From: Ardenticatenaceae bacterium
GTDB lineage: Bacteria > Chloroflexota > Anaerolineae > Promineifilales > Promineifilaceae
Length of the DNA: 64,000 bases
Direction: 5' to 3'
Assembly (NCBI GenBank): GCA_020634315.1
Contig: JACKBV010000013.1
Location: 1-64,000 of the forward strand
Shown: one piece after another, positions 53,880 through 61,729 of the stretch
Layout of the letters: each line of letters opens with the position of its first letter
Numbering within the stretch: position 1 is the first letter of the stretch
Position numbers and translations under genes: made by a program
Notes under the pieces: model-generated
Databases searched by the model: none
The model's input: the letters and a program-made list of their open reading frames with translations, nothing else
Told to the model about the DNA's origin: nothing

Positions 53880-55341
53880 TACGTATTTGCTCCAGTAATA
53901 ATTGTCGTGTCTCTAAGTAAGCCGGTACACGTAAAAAGTGAATTAAACCGCCATAAATTATTGCCCCAGACAGAACGGAAATACCTAATCGTACCCAATG
54001 GGGCCACAAACTTGGTAAACCTAGTTTAATTCCCCAAACAGCCGCCGCCATAAGCAAAGCACAACCTAAAATACCTACTAATCCTTGCCATATTTGCCAA
54101 TAAGTTAAATGGACTAAACGACCAGCAAAAGAAAAGCTGGGGTATGAATTTAGTATGGCTGCAATGGCAACGCCAACTGCTACGCCTACCACTCCCCACT
54201 GTAGACCGATTACAATCCAAAGAATAGCATTTGTATGTACAAATAAACCTACTCGCAATTGTAAGTCAGATCGACCTTGAGAAAGGTATAGATTTCCTGT
54301 TAATGTGCCAATGGATTGTAACATTCCGACCAGGCAAAAAATCTGTAGAATAGGAATCATTCCAATCCATTGTTGTCCAAAAACGGCCAAAACAAAATCA
54401 TCAACAACGACAAATAATCCGATCATCATGGGAAAAGTGACAAGAGCAATGGTACGCGTTGCCCGCAGATATACGCCTTTAACCCTCTCTTTATCCTGTT
54501 GAATTAAAGATAAAGAGGGAAACATTACTCTAGATATGACGCGAGACACATTAGCTAGTGGAAACAGCATTACTGAATAGGCATTTTTATAAACACCAAG
54601 CGGTTGTGAGCCAATAAATCGGCCAATTAGTAGATAATCTAAATTGCGCACCCAATAATTTAGCAGTTGTGTGCCGAAAAGATTGAGGCTAAAGCCCAAC
54701 AATTCTTTAATCGCTACCCAATTAAATGTCAGTGACGGCCGCCATCGCCCTAATTTCCACATCATAATAGTTGTTATGGTGGTAGCCAAAACAGATTGCA
54801 CGGCCAAACTCCATATTCCAGCACCGAAGTAGGCCAAGATAATGGCAATAAAGCCTGAGACAGTTACGGCCGTAATATCAACTATGGACAACCGACGAAA
54901 ATCTAAGGCTTTGGTCATCATGGTTTTTTGCACAATAGTCAAAGAACCGATGAGAAAGTTGGTCGCAATAAATATAGTTAGAGGAAGAAGAATAGGTTCG
55001 TCATAAAAACGGGCAATGAAGGGTGAACCAGCTATAAAGATTAATGTTAAGAAGAGGCCCACCCCTAAGTTTAACCAAAACACAGAGGACAGATGTACTG
55101 GCTGAACATCTGTTTTTTGTACCAAAGCGGCACTGAATCCCATCTCTGCAAATATATTTGCAAAACTGGTAATAACCGTAACCATTGCCAAAAGCCCAAA
55201 TTCTCTTGGAGAAAGTAGGCGCGACAGAAATACCATGACAAGAAGAGAAATGGCCTGATACCCTATCTGGCTAACGACACTCCACCCGATTCCTTGAACT
55301 GTTTTTTGGCGAAATGTGGGGATCGTGACTTGCTCGTCCAA
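53872..55341 (-). CDS. Wzx-type oligosaccharide flippase (MOP superfamily)
   Basis: A 489-aa polytopic protein with about 12-14 membrane segments. The start TVQGIGWSVVSQIGYQAISLLVMVFLSRLLSPREFGLLA is the typical N-terminus of WzxC-like flippases (position given as residues 14-52). GFSAALVQK, RNLDYLLIGRFIGSQPLGVY and MFPSLSLIQQD are further family blocks. It would move lipid-linked repeat units across the membrane for the polymerase. It is intact, unlike the truncated second flippase at 58708-58914. AT-rich; one ACGGCCGT copy at 54866. Confidence 0.93.
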   Translation of the reverse strand: MDEQVTIPTFRQKTVQGIGWSVVSQIGYQAISLLVMVFLSRLLSPREFGLLAMVTVITSFANIFAEMGFSAALVQKTDVQPVHLSSVFWLNLGVGLFLTLIFIAGSPFIARFYDEPILLPLTIFIATNFLIGSLTIVQKTMMTKALDFRRLSIVDITAVTVSGFIAIILAYFGAGIWSLAVQSVLATTITTIMMWKLGRWRPSLTFNWVAIKELLGFSLNLFGTQLLNYWVRNLDYLLIGRFIGSQPLGVYKNAYSVMLFPLANVSRVISRVMFPSLSLIQQDKERVKGVYLRATRTIALVTFPMMIGLFVVVDDFVLAVFGQQWIGMIPILQIFCLVGMLQSIGTLTGNLYLSQGRSDLQLRVGLFVHTNAILWIVIGLQWGVVGVAVGVAIAAILNSYPSFSFAGRLVHLTYWQIWQGLVGILGCALLMAAAVWGIKLGLPSLWPHWVRLGISVLSGAIIYGGLIHFLRVPAYLETRQLLLEQIRNG

Positions 55342-55346
55342 TTCGA

Positions 55347-56078
55347 TTACCGTATCCAGCGTTTATTTAAAGCATGAGTGATAGTTTGTTGCCAACGGGT
55401 TAGGTGTATTGGATGATCTGCGCAAGCGAAAAGATACCGTTTTGCTCTGCCCCAGGCAGTTGTTGTGCCCAAGAAATAGACTTGTTTAGGTGCACTATTT
55501 TGCTGTAACAAGCGCCAGATCCAAGAAATAGAACGTTCATTGGTAGATATATGACTTTTGCCATGGTTGCAGCCAAGTTCAAAGAACAACAAATGGGAAG
55601 AGTTAGCAATTAACTTAAGCAAGTCTGTGGCTTCTCGCAAATGTTTATTGCCTTGTGAAATCCATTGAAAAACGCTGAGCATTAAGGCTATATCGTAACT
55701 TCTCCCATTTAAGTCAGGCGGTTCTAAAGGCTTGTTATACCATTGCACGGGCAATCCCGTGGCTTCTACAATTTGCTGCCCAATATCTACGTAGTGTGTG
55801 TGTGGTTCGTAAGCATCAACATGAACGCCAAGTTTGGCAAAGTTAAATGTATAAAATCCTGCGTTTGCACCGACATCTAACATTTTAAGAGATGTAGATA
55901 CTGGGAAGGAGGGTATAGCTCGTTGAATTAAGTCCCATTTATGGTATGCGGATTTGGGATTACTAGAAGTTTTTAGATGTTGAAATTCTGGAAATGGTAA
56001 GGGATGATAGATGTGGCCTGAGGTTTCGCTTGGATGTTTTTCTATATTAGCGGCGATTTCTTGTAACTTGGTATTCAT
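55347..56078 (-). CDS. SAM-dependent methyltransferase of the polysaccharide locus
   Basis: A 243-aa protein. Motif I is LKMLDVGANAGFYTFNFA (about 64-81), followed by VDAYEPHTHYVDIG as the acidic motif and YDIALMLSVFQWISQG. This fits a FkbM- or TylF-like small-molecule or sugar methyltransferase; which one is unclear. It lies 5 bp before the flippase and overlaps the upstream gene by 32 bp, so it is part of the operon. Confidence 0.75.
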   Translation of the reverse strand: MNTKLQEIAANIEKHPSETSGHIYHPLPFPEFQHLKTSSNPKSAYHKWDLIQRAIPSFPVSTSLKMLDVGANAGFYTFNFAKLGVHVDAYEPHTHYVDIGQQIVEATGLPVQWYNKPLEPPDLNGRSYDIALMLSVFQWISQGNKHLREATDLLKLIANSSHLLFFELGCNHGKSHISTNERSISWIWRLLQQNSAPKQVYFLGTTTAWGRAKRYLFACADHPIHLTRWQQTITHALNKRWIR

Positions 56079-56769
56079 GTTGGTATGCCTTTATCATTTT
56101 TATCATTTCTTGATTAATAGAATATTCTGTAGGAGTCATTTTGAGTGTATAGGAATAAACCTCGTTGAAAAAGGGGTCTTTTACAAATTCATTTGAAATG
56201 ACTCGTAGAAACAGAGACTCTGGTCTCTTGTAGTAAGCACATAAAGCAGCCCGATGTTTGCCATCCGCAATTACATACACAAGTTTTTCATGCAGAATTA
56301 CTGGGGTTACGTATATCACCAATGTTTTACCTTGCCATAGCTCTGTTTGCCTGGTTTGAAAGGTGTTATAGAGGTAACTAAGTTTGGCCGATTGGGGTAG
56401 GCGTGCATCTAGTGTTCCTGAAGCAGCAAGGGTAATGTAGACGGAGTTTGGTGTCAGAGTTTCCTGTGCAAGTTCTTTGATGAGTTGATAATGTGGGGAC
56501 TGCAAGATTGGTTTGCTACAGTGGGTATGTTGGTTGCGCAGAAGGTCTGGGGGCATAACAAGATCTGCAAATGTAATGTTTGCCTGGCTGAAAGGTAAAT
56601 CTTGCAGTACGTACTCGCTAAATTGGTGGGAATTGAAACGGCCGTATCGGTACTTTATCCCCACTTCACTCTCGAAAACGAGTAAGTCTTTCTGAGGAAC
56701 AAACCCCCGCATATATCGCAATAGTGGCTTCAAAATATGATGCCTGGTTCGTTTTACCAAACTTGCCAT
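56047..56769 (-). CDS. Unknown protein with ParB-like DGKHR block
   Basis: A 240-aa protein I do not recognise as a named family. The C-terminal half contains LVYVIADGKHRAALCAYYKRPESLFLRVI, which looks like the DG-x-HR-x-AA core of ParB/sulfiredoxin-fold proteins (position about 170-198). The N-terminal half (KDLLVFESEVGIKYRYGRFNS) has no clear motif. It overlaps the methyltransferase by 32 bp and ends one base from the acyltransferase start, so it is fully embedded in the polysaccharide operon. Similar DG-x-HR proteins are sometimes found in glycan loci with unknown roles (inference). Confidence 0.65.
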   Translation of the reverse strand: MASLVKRTRHHILKPLLRYMRGFVPQKDLLVFESEVGIKYRYGRFNSHQFSEYVLQDLPFSQANITFADLVMPPDLLRNQHTHCSKPILQSPHYQLIKELAQETLTPNSVYITLAASGTLDARLPQSAKLSYLYNTFQTRQTELWQGKTLVIYVTPVILHEKLVYVIADGKHRAALCAYYKRPESLFLRVISNEFVKDPFFNEVYSYTLKMTPTEYSINQEMIKMIKAYQHEYQVTRNRR

Positions 56770-57642
56770 TTAAACCATTAATGCGCCGACCCAATCGCTT
56801 TCTTGGTCAGGTAAAAACTTAGCTTTAGTGGGTAGCAAATACCGCATAAACTGGACTTCTTCCGGGTATAAATTCTTGAAGTATGTTCTTTCTGTCAGGC
56901 TAAATTGCGAGAGATGCTTCTGATTTATGTCTAGTCGATCAACGATGCGGATACGATTTTCCTTTGGAGCATATCTTTGCACAAAGTCATCAAGGTAAGA
57001 TTGCATTTTCAAACGTTTCTCTTCAAGTGAGATGGTTTCAAACTGTGTGCCAAATTTATCCGTCATGTTCTTTGCTGGAAATCCAGCGTAGACCTGATTT
57101 TCCTCCATATCTTTTGTGACGACAGCACTAACCATGGCCATACTGCGTCGTTTTGCATGGATAGGTGACACAATGCAATGCCCAACAAACCAGACATCAT
57201 CATCTATTATCAAGGGCTGGTGCGAAGCAAATCGACATCCTTCCAAAACATCGCCAAAATAAATATGTGTCCATAACTGACTATGTGCGCCTACCCCTAC
57301 ACCGTTCCCAATACGTGTCGTTCCAATAGAATCAATAATCGTATAATGACCAAACCAGCAATTGTGACCTATTCGACACCAATCTGTCCCTGTTAGCAAG
57401 CAGTTGTCGTTAATTTTTGTGTAATCACCAATTATCAGATCGACCATGTCGATCTGTGTGCCTGACTTGATAACGACGCCGTCACCAAGTACCAATCGTT
57501 TACAGCGGATTTCTACCCCAGGTTCAATTGTTACATTCTTGCCGATGATTAGTTCCTCAACTTTGACAATAGGCGGATTGAGGATCCGTTTGAGAACACG
57601 CGGAATAAAAGATTTCTTTTGCAAAGACACCTTGTTTTTCAT
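56770..57642 (-). CDS. Left-handed beta-helix (hexapeptide repeat) acyltransferase
   Basis: A 290-aa protein. Residues about 30-185 are hexapeptide repeats (IGKNVTIEPGVEI, LGDGVVIKSGTQI, IGDYTKINDNC, IGHNCWFGHYTIID, IGNGVGVGAHSQL), with a loop bearing GCRFASHQPLIIDDDVWFVG. VYAGFPAKN is the common ending of sugar O-/N-acetyltransferases. The C-terminal 90 residues are unlike the family. It would acylate a sugar of the polysaccharide. It ends next to the DGKHR protein and is preceded by the aminotransferase pseudogene (34-bp gap). Confidence 0.88.
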   Translation of the reverse strand: MKNKVSLQKKSFIPRVLKRILNPPIVKVEELIIGKNVTIEPGVEIRCKRLVLGDGVVIKSGTQIDMVDLIIGDYTKINDNCLLTGTDWCRIGHNCWFGHYTIIDSIGTTRIGNGVGVGAHSQLWTHIYFGDVLEGCRFASHQPLIIDDDVWFVGHCIVSPIHAKRRSMAMVSAVVTKDMEENQVYAGFPAKNMTDKFGTQFETISLEEKRLKMQSYLDDFVQRYAPKENRIRIVDRLDINQKHLSQFSLTERTYFKNLYPEEVQFMRYLLPTKAKFLPDQESDWVGALMV

Positions 57643-57676
57643 AATCGTTGTTCACCAGGTAATGATATAAAACGAA

Positions 57677-58707
57677 TCAGTTTTGCTTTATGATATGCCG
57701 CACCGTCTCCACAACATCTTCTATGTCAATATTTGTCAACTTCGGTGACAAGGGAATGGAAACCGTGCGTTCGCTGATCCAGGTAGCATTTGGGTAATCT
57801 TCTTCACGATAGCCGAATCGTTCCTGATAATAAGGGTGTAAATGCACGCCAACGTAATGTACACCTGTACCGATGTTGAGTTGATGTAATTTTTGCATAA
57901 ACTCATCACGAGTAAGACCAGTCTGATCCTTGTCAATTGTGAGGGTGTAAAGGTGACGAGCGTGTATGGTGTCTGGCGCATCGGCGGCGGGCAGACCAAT
58001 GGGGAGGTCAGCAAAGGCGTTGTCGTAAATTTGCCAAATTTCATTACGGCGCTTTAAGTTCACTTCGACACGAGCTAATTGATGTAGACCAAGGGCAGCT
58101 TGCAAATCCATCATGTTGTATTTGAATCCTGGAAAAACAACCTGATAATGTTTGTATCCATCGTCAGAAAACCGTTTCCAGGCATCGCGGCTCATGCCGT
58201 GCAACCCATACATTTTAATCTTATCTGCATAATCGGGATTATTTGTTGTGACCATTCCCCCTTCACCTGTTACGACATTTTTAGTTGCATAAAAACTAAA
58301 ACAGGTCAATTGGCTAATGTTGCCAATTTTACGCCCTTTGTAAGCAGTTTCGATGGCATGGGCTGCATCTTCAATGACGATAAGGTTATGCCGTTGCGCA
58401 ATGTCTGTGATGGCATCCATATCACAAGCACGGCCATATAAATGTACCGGAACAATAGCCCGTGTGCGGGGTGTAATAGCATCTTCAATGCATTGCGGAT
58501 CAATCAGGCCTGTATCACGATCACAGTCTACAAGAACGGGCGTTGCGCCAGCGTGGATGATTGTATTAACCGTAGCGCAAAACTCATCGGTGTGGTGATG
58601 ACTTCGTCTCCAGGTGCAAGATCGGCGACAAGTAGGGAGAGATGTAACCCTGCGGTACAGGAGTTAACAGCCATGGCATATGTTGCCCTGTGTGTGTATT
58701 CTTTACA
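57677..58707 (-). pseudogene. DegT/DnrJ/EryC1 aminotransferase, 5'-deleted and frameshifted
   Basis: The intact part (57677-58420) reads IVIEDAAHAIETAYKGRKIG and SFYATKNVVTGEGGMVTT, with the PLP-Lys in ATKN, and ends normally. Upstream, coding continues in frame back to about 58576 (reading ATPVLVDCDRDTGLIDPQ, AIVPVHLYGRACDMDAI). There the frame shifts by one: TTTGCGCTACGGTTAAT appears where TTTGCGGCTACGGTTAAT (Phe-Ala-Ala-Thr-Val-Asn) is expected. Before it, in the other frame, come YAMAVNSCTAGLHLSL and APGDEVITTPMSF. About 35-40 N-terminal residues are missing at the junction near 58707. A functional enzyme would be about 385 aa and convert keto-sugars to amino-sugars. Confidence 0.8.
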
Positions 58708-58914
58708 CCGATGCAAAAAAGCTGCCCCCAGGCCAAAAGTCGCAAAAATAATAGTTAATGCTACCCAAGAACTGGCAAATGCATAAATACCAAAGGTGGC
58801 AACCGATAACCAACGTGCTAATAAAATGGATCGGGTGAAAAGCACAACAACGCTAATTATATTAGCGGCCATATTCCAGCTAAGAGAAACAACACTACGT
58901 TTGAGCAGATCCAT
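58708..58914 (-). pseudogene. 5' remnant of a second MOP flippase fused to the aminotransferase
   Basis: The first 69 codons read MDLLKRSVVSLSWNMAANII with two hydrophobic segments (about 12-32 and 42-65) and end GLGAAFLHR. This is the N-terminus of an oligosaccharide flippase of about 450-500 aa. It runs in frame into aminotransferase sequence (CKEYTHRATYAMAV). The joined frame is 128 codons and stops at 58528. The remainder of this flippase and the start of the aminotransferase are absent, as expected from one internal deletion. Confidence 0.75.
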
Positions 58915-58931
58915 AAACTTCTACTGTGATG

Positions 58932-59570
58932 TTAATGGCTAAAAGGATGAGTTAACAATTCGCGCAGCCTGGAAACGACCATTTCCATTGCCACCCTGTT
59001 TTCGCCGCCGTGTGGAATAATGACGTCGGCAAACTCTTTGCTCGGCTCCACAAACTTCATGTGCATCGGCCGTACCGTTGTCAGATATTGCTCAATGACA
59101 GAATCCAGCGAACGGCCACGTTCCTCCATGTCTCGTTTCAAACGGCGAATAAAGCGTACATCATCGGCCGTATCCACGAAAATTTTGACATCCATTAACT
59201 CGCGCAGCCGTCGCTTGGTGAAGATCAATATGCCATCCACTAAGATGATGGGGCTGGGTTCTACGAGTGTGGTTTCATCTGTGCGCCGATGCAGCGTAAA
59301 GTCGTAAACCGGCACTTGTACCGATCGGCCGGCCAGAAGCATTTTTATGTGCATGACCAGAAGCTTGTTTTCCAGTGACCGGGGATGATCATAATTTTGT
59401 TGTGCGCGTTCTGTCAGGGTGAGATGTGGACAATCTTTGTAATAGGCGTCATGGGGCAAATAGGCTACTTTGGCTGCGCCTACGGCGCGTAGAATGTTAC
59501 GGGCAACGGTTGTTTTGCCTGATGCTGTCCCACCAGCGACGCCAAACACAATTGGTCTCTGTCTGTTCAT
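58932..59570 (-). CDS. udk: Uridine kinase
   Basis: A 212-aa P-loop kinase of the uridine/cytidine kinase family, usual length. It has FGVAGGTASGKTTVA (Walker A), YLPHDAYYKDCPHL, NYDHPRSLENKLL, VYDFTLHRRTDET and RRLKRDMEERGRSLDSVIEQY. It phosphorylates uridine and cytidine with a nucleotide donor in pyrimidine salvage. I use the ATG at 59570 (MNRQRPIVFG); the longer frame reaches toward the tRNA gene and its terminator. It lies downstream of the tRNA and upstream of the decayed flippase on the same strand. Confidence 0.94.
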   Translation of the reverse strand: MNRQRPIVFGVAGGTASGKTTVARNILRAVGAAKVAYLPHDAYYKDCPHLTLTERAQQNYDHPRSLENKLLVMHIKMLLAGRSVQVPVYDFTLHRRTDETTLVEPSPIILVDGILIFTKRRLRELMDVKIFVDTADDVRFIRRLKRDMEERGRSLDSVIEQYLTTVRPMHMKFVEPSKEFADVIIPHGGENRVAMEMVVSRLRELLTHPFSH

Positions 59571-59653
59571 AAGTGCCTTTGCGGTTTGTAGATCGGCAAG
59601 TATCCAGATGGATAGTTGTGGCCTGCCCACCCATCCTATTTCCTGCCAGCAGA

Positions 59654-59686
59654 CAAAAAAAGACCCTGGTATCTTACCAGGGTTCT
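59654..59686 (-). terminator. Terminator after tRNA-Thr
   Basis: Stem CCCTGGTA/TACCAGGG with a 3-nt loop, followed on the minus strand by a TCTTTTTTT run. It lies 15-47 bp past the 3' end of the tRNA and just upstream of the uridine kinase start. Confidence 0.85.
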
Positions 59687-59700
59687 CAGGAAATGAAAAA

Positions 59701-59772
59701 GCCACCCAAGGGACTTGAACCCTTAACCTACGCTTTACGAAAGCGTCGCTCTGCCAATTGAGCTAGGGTGGC
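59701..59772 (-). tRNA. tRNA-Thr (anticodon CGT)
   Basis: A 72-nt cloverleaf: acceptor GCCACCC/GGGTGGC, D arm GCTC/GAGC, anticodon stem ACGCT/AGCGT with loop TTCGTAA (anticodon CGT, reads ACG), variable loop AGGTT, T arm AAGGG/CCCTT with loop TTCAAGT. No CCA is encoded. Confidence 0.95.
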
Positions 59773-59878
59773 GAAGTGGGCAAATTATATCAACAGGGAT
59801 TTGGCTTGACAAACTTTCACCTATCCGGCGCGAAGGGGTGATAAAATTTGTGCAGATTTAGCAAAGAAGGAGTTTGTG

Positions 59879-60781
59879 ATGCAACGATCAAGAAAAGAGA
59901 AACGGCCGTTTCGTCTGCGCACGCTATGGCCCATTCTACAAACCACATTTTACCTCATAGTCGGCACGACCCTGGCGGCATTGGGATATGCCCTGTTTCA
60001 AGTTCCCTTTCACATCGTCTCTGGCGGCTTGTCCGGTATCGGCATCATGATTTCCCATTTTACCGGCTGGCCGGTCGGTTTGATGTACTGGATCATGAAC
60101 GTGCCCATGCTGGCCTTAGGCTTTTATTATTTGGGGCGCTGGCGCTTTGTCGTCAGTACACTAATTGCGGCCACCGTATTCTCAGTCATGGTTGACCTTT
60201 TTGGCGTTTATCTGCCCCTTGTGATGAGCCAATATCCGGTGACACACGACCTGCTGCTCGCCAGCCTCTACAGCGGCGTCATCGGTGGCATTGGCGCCGG
60301 GCTGGTCTATCGCGCAGGCAGCACCTTCGGGGGCACAGCCATTTTGGGGCGTGTGATTCAACAGCGCACCGGTTTGCCATTGAGCCAGGTGTATGCTTTC
60401 ACCGATGGGGCCATTATTATTGTTGCGGGCCTCATTTTTGGCTGGGAAGTTGCCATGTATGGCTTTCTCGTTTTGGTGATCAATGGGCTGGCGGCTGATT
60501 ACACGCTGGAAGGGCCAAGCAGCACGCGCACGGTGACGATCATCACCAATAAGCCGCAGGAGATGGTGCAGGCACTCATTGTGGAGGTGCATCGCGGCGT
60601 CAGTTATTGGCAGGTGACGGGGGGCTACACAGGCGACCTGCGTTATATGGTGATGTGTACCGTCTATCGTCCCCAGGTAAATCTGGTCAAACGAGTTGCC
60701 GCCGAAGTAGAACCGGAGGCGTTTGTGACAATTGGCGTCAGCCATCAAGCATTGGGTAAAGGGTTTAAGAAATTGGCATAG
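59879..60781 (+). CDS. YitT family membrane protein (DUF161 + DUF2179)
   Basis: A 300-aa protein. Residues about 20-200 contain five or six membrane helices with the family blocks LFQVPFHIVSGGLSGIGIMI, RAGSTFGGTAILGRVI and YGFLVLVINGLAADY. The C-terminal cytosolic DUF2179 domain shows VTIITNKPQEMVQALI, RGVSYWQVTGGYTG and EPEAFVTIGVSHQALGKGF. YitT proteins are common in Gram-positive-type bacteria; their function is not established. ATG 59879 has AAGGAG six bases upstream; a GTG one codon earlier is possible. Confidence 0.93.
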   Translation: MQRSRKEKRPFRLRTLWPILQTTFYLIVGTTLAALGYALFQVPFHIVSGGLSGIGIMISHFTGWPVGLMYWIMNVPMLALGFYYLGRWRFVVSTLIAATVFSVMVDLFGVYLPLVMSQYPVTHDLLLASLYSGVIGGIGAGLVYRAGSTFGGTAILGRVIQQRTGLPLSQVYAFTDGAIIIVAGLIFGWEVAMYGFLVLVINGLAADYTLEGPSSTRTVTIITNKPQEMVQALIVEVHRGVSYWQVTGGYTGDLRYMVMCTVYRPQVNLVKRVAAEVEPEAFVTIGVSHQALGKGFKKLA

Positions 60782-60837
60782 GCAGTTCCCCCTGACGAGA
60801 ATACCCATTGCGCGTGATTTTTGCTACACTGTGCGCC

Positions 60838-61650
60838 ATGAATGATGGTATTGAGTTCCATGTGGAAGACAGCGGGCTGGCAATTTTGCGGGTGAATCGC
60901 CCCGATGCTCGTAATGCGTTGAATTGGGCGGCGCAAGAGGCGTTTGCTGCGGCGGTCATGCGTGTGGCGCAAACGGCCGTTTCCCCTGACCCTGCTATCC
61001 GTGCCCTGATCATTACCGGCACGGGCGACAAAGCATTTGTCGCTGGCGGTGACTTGAAGGAACTACGCGCTTATCCAGAACCAGAAGCGGGCGCACGGTT
61101 AAATCGCATCATGGGTACGGCGCTGGCCCAGCTCACCGAATTGCCCATGCCGGTCATTGCCGCTGTCAATGGGGATGCCTTTGGCGGCGGCTGCGAGATT
61201 TTAACCGCGTGCGATCTGCGTTTGGCGGCGGCTCATGCCCATTTTAGCTTTGCACAGGTCAAAGTGAGTCTCACTACCGGTTGGGGTGGCACGGGACGCC
61301 TGGTACGTTTAATTGGGCAAAGCCGGGCTATGGAGTTGTTGCTAACGGCACGCCTCATTGACACCGAGGAGGCTTACCGTTTGGGTCTTATCCATCGCAT
61401 TGTGCCTGCTGCGGACGATGTGCTGCAAATGGCACGCGCCTGGGCGGCTGAATTGATCGCGCTGCCCCAGCAAGCGCTGGCTTTTACCAAAGAGTTGGTG
61501 CATACAGCCAGCCATGCCACCCTGGTGGAAACCTATTGGCAGGAAACAAAATTGTTTACGAAACTGTGGGCTTCTCCTAATCATCTCGAAGCGCTGGCGG
61601 CGTTTCGGGAAAAACGGCCTGCGGTATTCAATAAAGAAAAAGGGGATTAG
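60838..61650 (+). CDS. Enoyl-CoA hydratase/isomerase family (crotonase) protein
   Basis: A 270-aa crotonase. Family features: LRVNRPDARNALN, oxyanion-hole block AFVAGGDLKEL, VNGDAFGGGCEILTACDLRLA (first catalytic Glu, Glu144 of rat hydratase) and FSFAQVKVSLTTGWGGTGRL. At the second catalytic Glu (Glu164 in rat) there is Gln. It may therefore catalyse another crotonase-type reaction (isomerase, decarboxylase, thioesterase) rather than simple hydration. A TACACT box ends 7 bp before the ATG and no ribosome site is visible, which suggests a leaderless transcript. Confidence 0.88.
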   Translation: MNDGIEFHVEDSGLAILRVNRPDARNALNWAAQEAFAAAVMRVAQTAVSPDPAIRALIITGTGDKAFVAGGDLKELRAYPEPEAGARLNRIMGTALAQLTELPMPVIAAVNGDAFGGGCEILTACDLRLAAAHAHFSFAQVKVSLTTGWGGTGRLVRLIGQSRAMELLLTARLIDTEEAYRLGLIHRIVPAADDVLQMARAWAAELIALPQQALAFTKELVHTASHATLVETYWQETKLFTKLWASPNHLEALAAFREKRPAVFNKEKGD

Positions 61651-61729
61651 CGGATTGGGGGGATTTCTTTTAATCGATCAAGCCCCTAATCTCCACCATG
61701 TTTTGTGGGAGCTAAAGGAATCATAAAGA

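Noticed and set aside
59806..59850. TTGACA before the YitT gene as its -35 box
   Set aside because: The only good -10 (TAAAAT) is about 30 bp away, too far for a standard promoter.
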